From IMG/VR virus record IMGVR_UViG_3300042900_000746, positions 1-64,000 of that record: a stretch of 64,000 nt of DNA; one strand, written 5' to 3'. Below the pieces are notes generated by a model. The model made no database searches and was not told the origin of the DNA. It worked only from the letters and a program-made list of their open reading frames with translations. Each line of letters begins with the position of its first letter. Positions within the stretch are counted from its first letter, which is position 1. The DNA comes from a virus. Both the position numbers and the translations under genes were made by a program. This document shows, piece by piece, positions 59,205-64,000 of the stretch.

Positions 59205-62200
59205 TTATACAGTTCCTCCTACTACGATTGGCATTGCGGCTGATTCTTCAGCAGTCGTTACAGAATCTGATTCTGCTTGAAGATCTGCAACGTAGACTCT
59301 AGCTAAGTTATTGACTACTAGTTCCCAGTTTAGTGTGTATGGATGTCCATCTTCATAATATTCATCCCAGCTAACTTGAGGCCATTCTGAAACTACGTTA
59401 TAAATTTCTTCTAATATTTTCATATAAACTAAAATATTATATTTCTTTACATATTGTTCGGACAGTCCGTGTAATGGATCTAGATTATCTAAATCATCAA
59501 AATAGTCTTCTTTTACAGTATTAGCTATCTTGCTATAAATTTCATTAAATTTGACTCTAAAAGGCGATTCATCATACATAGAATCTTGCACTTTTGTTTG
59601 CACAGTATCCAAAGATTCTTGATTGCTTCTAAATAAATTTCTAATATTTATTTTATGTTTTTCTATATTTACTTCTGGTAGATAATAGAATATTGTTCCA
59701 ATTGTTCTTTGAAATACATCTCTCACATAATTTGCATCAATATTTTGAGATGCTCCAGCCTCATAGTCCTGTTCTAATACAGCGGTCTTTCCAACTCTAG
59801 TTGGATTAACTCTAAGAACAAAAATTTTATCTGTCAAAGCTTTTGTTGTAAACAGTTTAGCTTTACCACCAGGAGTGGAAAGATCTAATAAACTAATAGT
59901 ATCATTCGCAGTTATTGGATTTGCTGGAGTATCTGGATATCCAACTTTACCTTCCATGGTATTAATTTCAGATGTATTCATTCCATCAAAACGAACTTTA
60001 AAAGTAGCTCCAGATAATACGTCTTCTACTTCAATTGTGTCACCGTCCACGAAGTGAATTACTTTACACAGTACTTTAAATTGTGGTTCAAGCCCAGCTT
60101 TTTCTGGACCAAGTCCTGCCATCTTAAGAACGCGCGCGTGCACTAGAGCGTTTTCATAACTTACATATCTAACCAGGTCTGTAATTTGACTTTCATTCCA
60201 TCCAAGACTCTTGAATAGATCATCGCTTCTAATATACGCATTCCCTTCTGGCGTTCTGACTTTAGCTCTAACGCCAAGTATTCCCGGAAGAAGTGCCTTA
60301 GAATGATACTTTCCGACAACCATTCCCTGATTATAAGAGAGCCCTGCGTCCATTGGTTGACCGTTTTTACTTAAATATTGAACATAACAACCATGCTGAT
60401 CAAGAACTTTATCCCTAATCCAACTCCACCCTTTCCATGCAAGTTGCCCGACTAGAGGCCCACCTATTGCTGCGCCGACTAAACCTATTGGGGTTACTGC
60501 TCCTAGAAGGGCACCTGCTGCTAGGCCACCGGCCAACATTTTAAACCCTACACCTGCACCTCCTCCATTAGCTGAGGCAAGGGCTATTAGCTGATCCTTG
60601 GCGTCTGGCAAACTTTGCGCAGTTTGGTTAGCCATAACATCTTTCACTAAAGCGCTCGAACCATGAGTGAATTGCAATCCGCCTAATAGTTGAGGGGACA
60701 GTGCTTCTCCAAGGGCATCCATAGATACATTTCCGCCAACAGATACTCCTGAGTTTCCCGATCTAATTCTACTTAAATACATTCTAGTATCATTTCGAAT
60801 TGTTTGAACGTTCATCCAAGAATGAATCCAAGATGTCATAAACCATCTTGCTGGGTCATTTACTGTAACTAGAGCATTAGGTGTTATTGACGTTATGTAC
60901 CCTAATTCTGCTGTAAAGTGATGAACGACTTGTTCAACTTCGAATATGCCATACATTCTCTCATAAACGTCAGCCAAATAAATTAAATCGTGCGGTCTAA
61001 TATCTGAGTTTCCAATAACTATTAATTCTCCACCATAAATATCTTTAATTGATTCTTTTAAGTGAGACAGTGCAACTCTTCTTGCAGATAATTCATCAGG
61101 AGCTCCTTGGACATTTTTTGCAATTCCGCTGATTGTTTCGAGCGGGTGCATTAACGGGTGTAGAAATCCAGTAAATCCAGAACCAGTCATATTGTCAAAG
61201 TATAGTCCAGTTTCAATAGTTTTCTCGACTTGCCTTTCAGCTGGAGCACCCTTATCTAAAGCTACAGTGACAGGATATTTTCCGTCTGATACGGCTGTAA
61301 CAGTTGTTGCAACGCCGTTGATATTTTCTTGTATTTCATTAGACAAGATGTGGGAGAAAGAACTTATGTAATGAAGTCTCTGGAATGGTTCACGCACCTC
61401 TATAACTGGTTCTCCATATTCTCTAGTAAATGGATTATCTACAGCTCTAAGAAGTGTTCCAGGTCTTCCTAGCGAATAATAAATGGAATCGTTAAGTGCT
61501 TTATTCAAAATGTTTGCTTGCTTTTTAAAGTTACCTGCTTCGGACAGGGCGTAGCCCATTTGTTGCATAGACAATTGAAACATTGACATTAGGCCTGTTA
61601 AACCATCTCCTATAGCGGTAAAGATTGGTCCTACGTTTGCGTTCCAAAAATCATTAATTCCGTCGGCGCTTTCCCCAACGATATTAGTTGAACTATTCCC
61701 TTCGCCTTTTGTCGCAGCTAATAATTTCAAAAATTTATCATTTTTACCCGGCTTAGCGTAATCGCTATATGGATCAATAAACGCTCTAAATATTTTATCC
61801 ACTGGTTTAAAGCTCCATTGATCATCCCCAGTTTTCTTTCTATCTGGCTTAAGCACTAGCCAAGCTCTTGCATACGGATCTTCCCACATTCTTTGTCTAA
61901 AGATGCCAACCATTAATAAAAATAGTTGTTTTGGTGTTTTAATTTTTTTAGCCAACTCAGATTTTAGTGTTGGGTTATCTGTATCTGCGGAAAGACTAAA
62001 GCTCAATACGTTATTAACAGTGGCATTGTCTAAGAAGTTCTTGTTAATTGAAGTCAATGACTTAACAACAACTGCATTAAAGTATTCTACTATTCCACCT
62101 TTATCTATACTGGTATCAATATAATTTGCTCTAGCAAACTCAATAGCTTCCTTAAAGTTTTGGTTGGAAGTACTATCTGCACTAGATTCACTGGAAGAAT

Positions 62201-64000
62201 TATTTGTACTTTGTAAATTATTTACAAAATCTGAACCCAATAGAATTGAGAACTCATCTAAAGCTCCAGCTGAACCATTTCCAGTAGTATCATTGAATTT
62301 TGCGATAGGATTTGCAATAATTCCAGATCCAGTAAGTATATTTTTATAAAACTCTGGAAATTCATTTTCGTTATCAGGGTCTAAACTAAACGCATCAAAA
62401 AATATTTGTTTAACACTTTCATAATTATGATAACCAAATCTAAATTGATCCCAGATATCTTCAGCCTGCCTTAAGGTTCTGCCATCTCCAGCAATGACTG
62501 ACACTGAGGCATCAAAGTTTTCATCATAATATGATCTAGCCTCAACGCTAACTATATCTAACGGAGAATAAACTGGAGCAAATGAAACTCTTCCAGTTCC
62601 AGAATCACCTCCCGTTGTAGTTAATTCATCATCTAGTATTTCATAGAGATTATCTCTTTTTAGACTATCATAGTCATCGCCAGTAGCATCTATGACGGCC
62701 TGGAAATAAGTTTTTTGATCACCTTCTTTTACGACATTTAATGCATTACCGCCGTATTGCAAACCTTCGACATTTGATACCATATTAGTATCCAATGGCT
62801 TATACGCATTTAATGAATCATTTATGGCGATAGCTCTTCTTTCTATCGTATCTGCCGAACCACTTCTATCTCCTGATGCTGTTCTTTGTATTGCATAATT
62901 TACATCACCTTCTTTTGGTTTAAAGGATCCAAAACCAATTAACTGAACTTCATCTCCCTCAATTTTTTCTCCATTTTCACCCTTTAATGAGAAGTCTGAC
63001 ACTGGTGCAACTGCATCTGCTATAACTCCAACAGGAACATTATCCGGAACAAATGCCATAAAGCATTCTTGCATAATGGGATAAGGTCTAAATCCAGAAT
63101 TTCTCCAGTTATTCATATCTCCACCACCACCCTGTGCTGCCCTAGAGACGACCATGTCTTCTTCTTTAGAATTTCGTGTAATTACACCTAAGTAATAAGC
63201 TGCATCTGGCGACACTACTGCATCAGACAATTGATAATCCTTAGCGGTGCCGTCACTATCAACTCCACTAATTGTTTTTTGACTACCCCATAAGAAGTAT
63301 GCTGGACGACAAACCACCGCTCTTCTATTGGTAGGGTTGTAAACTAAAACTTTTCTAGATTTATAATCTTTTACTGTTCCATATAGATCTTCAAAATCAT
63401 AATTAGATTTAAATTGACTAATAGTATCTTCATCTGCGCCAGTTCTATTGGTTTCACTCTGGGAGACTGGGTTATATGGCCATCTCATGGCTATATAGAA
63501 TTGTTCGTCTTCAGCTGTAGCTGGAGTACCCCATTCCTTATAGGTTAATTCTCCATAATTATCTGATTGATATTCAAAAGAAAAATCATCATCAACATTT
63601 TCTTTTTTTATTACACCTGAACCAATAGACCCTGCTGCATTAGTCGAGAGATCTATTCTTGGCAGCGGGACCATTACTTTTCGTGCTTCTGGATATAATT
63701 TTATTGCTTCTTGATTAAGTTGTCCAAAATTTAATGGATTATCAAGATTAATGGTGTCATCAGACGGGATCAGTGTTTGTTTTGTTTCTTCAAAGAAAAT
63801 ATATTCTAAACTTTGAAGTTTTAATAAATTATTATAATAGTCCTTATTACCTTCAGTTATATGATCTCCATCACTGTCGTCCATATGATCTTTGATATCA
63901 CGTGCCAAAGAAATAAACGGAGCATTAATTAATTGATCGTCAGGGAGATCTTCATTTGCGGTAAAGTATGGGAAACTGTATCTTGGCGGAAGATTGGGCA
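59205..64000 (-). CDS. Baseplate hub protein with SNase-like domain, 5' end outside window
   Basis: The frame stays open past the right edge; the TTG at 63908 is not the real start because in-frame codons continue upstream (PNLPPRYSFPYFTANEDLPD, then INAPFISLARDIKDHM). So at least 1597 residues are encoded. Visible parts: a hub-type segment near 60.88-61.02 kb (GELIVIGNSDIRPHDLIYLA, then GIFEVEQVVHHFTAELGY), a Gly/Ala hydrophobic stretch at 60.43-60.56 kb, and a thermonuclease-like OB domain at 59.95-60.07 kb (VIHFVDGDTIEVEDVLSG, VRFDGMNTSEI). It is probably the large tail-hub protein. Confidence 0.7.
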   Translation of the reverse strand, partial: PNLPPRYSFPYFTANEDLPDDQLINAPFISLARDIKDHMDDSDGDHITEGNKDYYNNLLKLQSLEYIFFEETKQTLIPSDDTINLDNPLNFGQLNQEAIKLYPEARKVMVPLPRIDLSTNAAGSIGSGVIKKENVDDDFSFEYQSDNYGELTYKEWGTPATAEDEQFYIAMRWPYNPVSQSETNRTGADEDTISQFKSNYDFEDLYGTVKDYKSRKVLVYNPTNRRAVVCRPAYFLWGSQKTISGVDSDGTAKDYQLSDAVVSPDAAYYLGVITRNSKEEDMVVSRAAQGGGGDMNNWRNSGFRPYPIMQECFMAFVPDNVPVGVIADAVAPVSDFSLKGENGEKIEGDEVQLIGFGSFKPKEGDVNYAIQRTASGDRSGSADTIERRAIAINDSLNAYKPLDTNMVSNVEGLQYGGNALNVVKEGDQKTYFQAVIDATGDDYDSLKRDNLYEILDDELTTTGGDSGTGRVSFAPVYSPLDIVSVEARSYYDENFDASVSVIAGDGRTLRQAEDIWDQFRFGYHNYESVKQIFFDAFSLDPDNENEFPEFYKNILTGSGIIANPIAKFNDTTGNGSAGALDEFSILLGSDFVNNLQSTNNSSSESSADSTSNQNFKEAIEFARANYIDTSIDKGGIVEYFNAVVVKSLTSINKNFLDNATVNNVLSFSLSADTDNPTLKSELAKKIKTPKQLFLLMVGIFRQRMWEDPYARAWLVLKPDRKKTGDDQWSFKPVDKIFRAFIDPYSDYAKPGKNDKFLKLLAATKGEGNSSTNIVGESADGINDFWNANVGPIFTAIGDGLTGLMSMFQLSMQQMGYALSEAGNFKKQANILNKALNDSIYYSLGRPGTLLRAVDNPFTREYGEPVIEVREPFQRLHYISSFSHILSNEIQENINGVATTVTAVSDGKYPVTVALDKGAPAERQVEKTIETGLYFDNMTGSGFTGFLHPLMHPLETISGIAKNVQGAPDELSARRVALSHLKESIKDIYGGELIVIGNSDIRPHDLIYLADVYERMYGIFEVEQVVHHFTAELGYITSITPNALVTVNDPARWFMTSWIHSWMNVQTIRNDTRMYLSRIRSGNSGVSVGGNVSMDALGEALSPQLLGGLQFTHGSSALVKDVMANQTAQSLPDAKDQLIALASANGGGAGVGFKMLAGGLAAGALLGAVTPIGLVGAAIGGPLVGQLAWKGWSWIRDKVLDQHGCYVQYLSKNGQPMDAGLSYNQGMVVGKYHSKALLPGILGVRAKVRTPEGNAYIRSDDLFKSLGWNESQITDLVRYVSYENALVHARVLKMAGLGPEKAGLEPQFKVLCKVIHFVDGDTIEVEDVLSGATFKVRFDGMNTSEINTMEGKVGYPDTPANPITANDTISLLDLSTPGGKAKLFTTKALTDKIFVLRVNPTRVGKTAVLEQDYEAGASQNIDANYVRDVFQRTIGTIFYYLPEVNIEKHKINIRNLFRSNQESLDTVQTKVQDSMYDESPFRVKFNEIYSKIANTVKEDYFDDLDNLDPLHGLSEQYVKKYNILVYMKILEEIYNVVSEWPQVSWDEYYEDGHPYTLNWELVVNNLARVYVADLQAESDSVTTAEESAAMPIVVGGTV

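Noticed and set aside
63906-63908. TTG as start codon of the hub protein
   Set aside because: The same frame stays open to the window edge with sensible protein sequence, so the gene continues beyond the window.
1-64000. Most plus-strand open frames of 60-135 codons (for example 2685-3062, 7796-8125, 16390-16797, 18301-18684, 34199-34594)
   Set aside because: They lie opposite well-supported minus-strand genes, lack ribosome-binding sites and have no recognisable products; only the gene at 14941-15105 has independent support.
1-64000. CRISPR array, insertion sequence, integrase or attachment site
   Set aside because: No regularly spaced direct repeats, transposase, integrase or tRNA-associated repeat was seen. 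The Cas4-like proteins have no CRISPR neighbours.

Overview
The window is part of a tailed-phage genome (class Caudoviricetes). It is AT-rich, densely packed with overlapping start and stop codons, and encodes almost everything on the minus strand. Baseplate proteins of the gp25, J and V types point to a contractile-tail (myovirus-like) particle. The host is probably a Gram-positive actinobacterium. The evidence is a secreted protein with an LPxTG sorting signal, a member of the mostly actinobacterial MSMEG_6728 family, actinophage-like holin proteins, and promoter -10 boxes seven bases ahead of start codons (a leaderless mRNA layout). The host assignment is inference.

In transcription order (right to left): 64.0-35.1 kb encodes baseplate and tail-fibre proteins, including a hub protein that runs off the right edge and carries a nuclease-like domain, a two-domain wall hydrolase, V, gp25 and J homologues, and five large fibre or structural proteins. 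The largest fibre gene contains a C-type-lectin-like domain whose 3' end looks like the variable region of a diversity-generating retroelement (DGR). No reverse transcriptase or template repeat was found in the window. 35.0-33.8 kb holds a repeat-containing structural protein and two holin-like membrane proteins. 33.8-26.5 kb is mainly nucleotide metabolism (class II ribonucleotide reductase, ThyX, dCMP deaminase, deoxyribosyltransferase-like) with glycosyltransferases and small nucleases.

25.8-11.1 kb is the replication and expression module: a DUF559/Vsr-type nuclease, DnaB-like helicase, two Cas4/RecB-like Fe-S proteins (one probably inactive), HD hydrolase, archaeo-eukaryotic-type primase, zinc ribbons, a DnaE-type polymerase, a PD-(D/E)XK protein, a sigma factor, RNase H and dNMP kinase. 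The only plus-strand gene, at 14.94 kb, faces a strong divergent promoter pair and ends at a strong terminator. 11.0-5.2 kb is a run of small lysine-rich proteins enclosing the lysis genes (M15 endolysin, lipoprotein, membrane protein, second M15-like protein) and the LPxTG protein. 5.1 kb to the left edge carries an exonuclease, a tRNA-Ser and a glycan-modification cassette (RmlD-like reductase, methyltransferases, GT2 and GT17 glycosyltransferases).

The genes fit a lytic phage that rebuilds nucleotide pools, replicates with its own polymerase, primase and helicase, redirects transcription with its own sigma factor, and may vary its receptor-binding surface. Terminase, capsid, portal, sheath and tape-measure genes were not seen and presumably lie outside the window. 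No stretch over about 300 bases lacks a gene.
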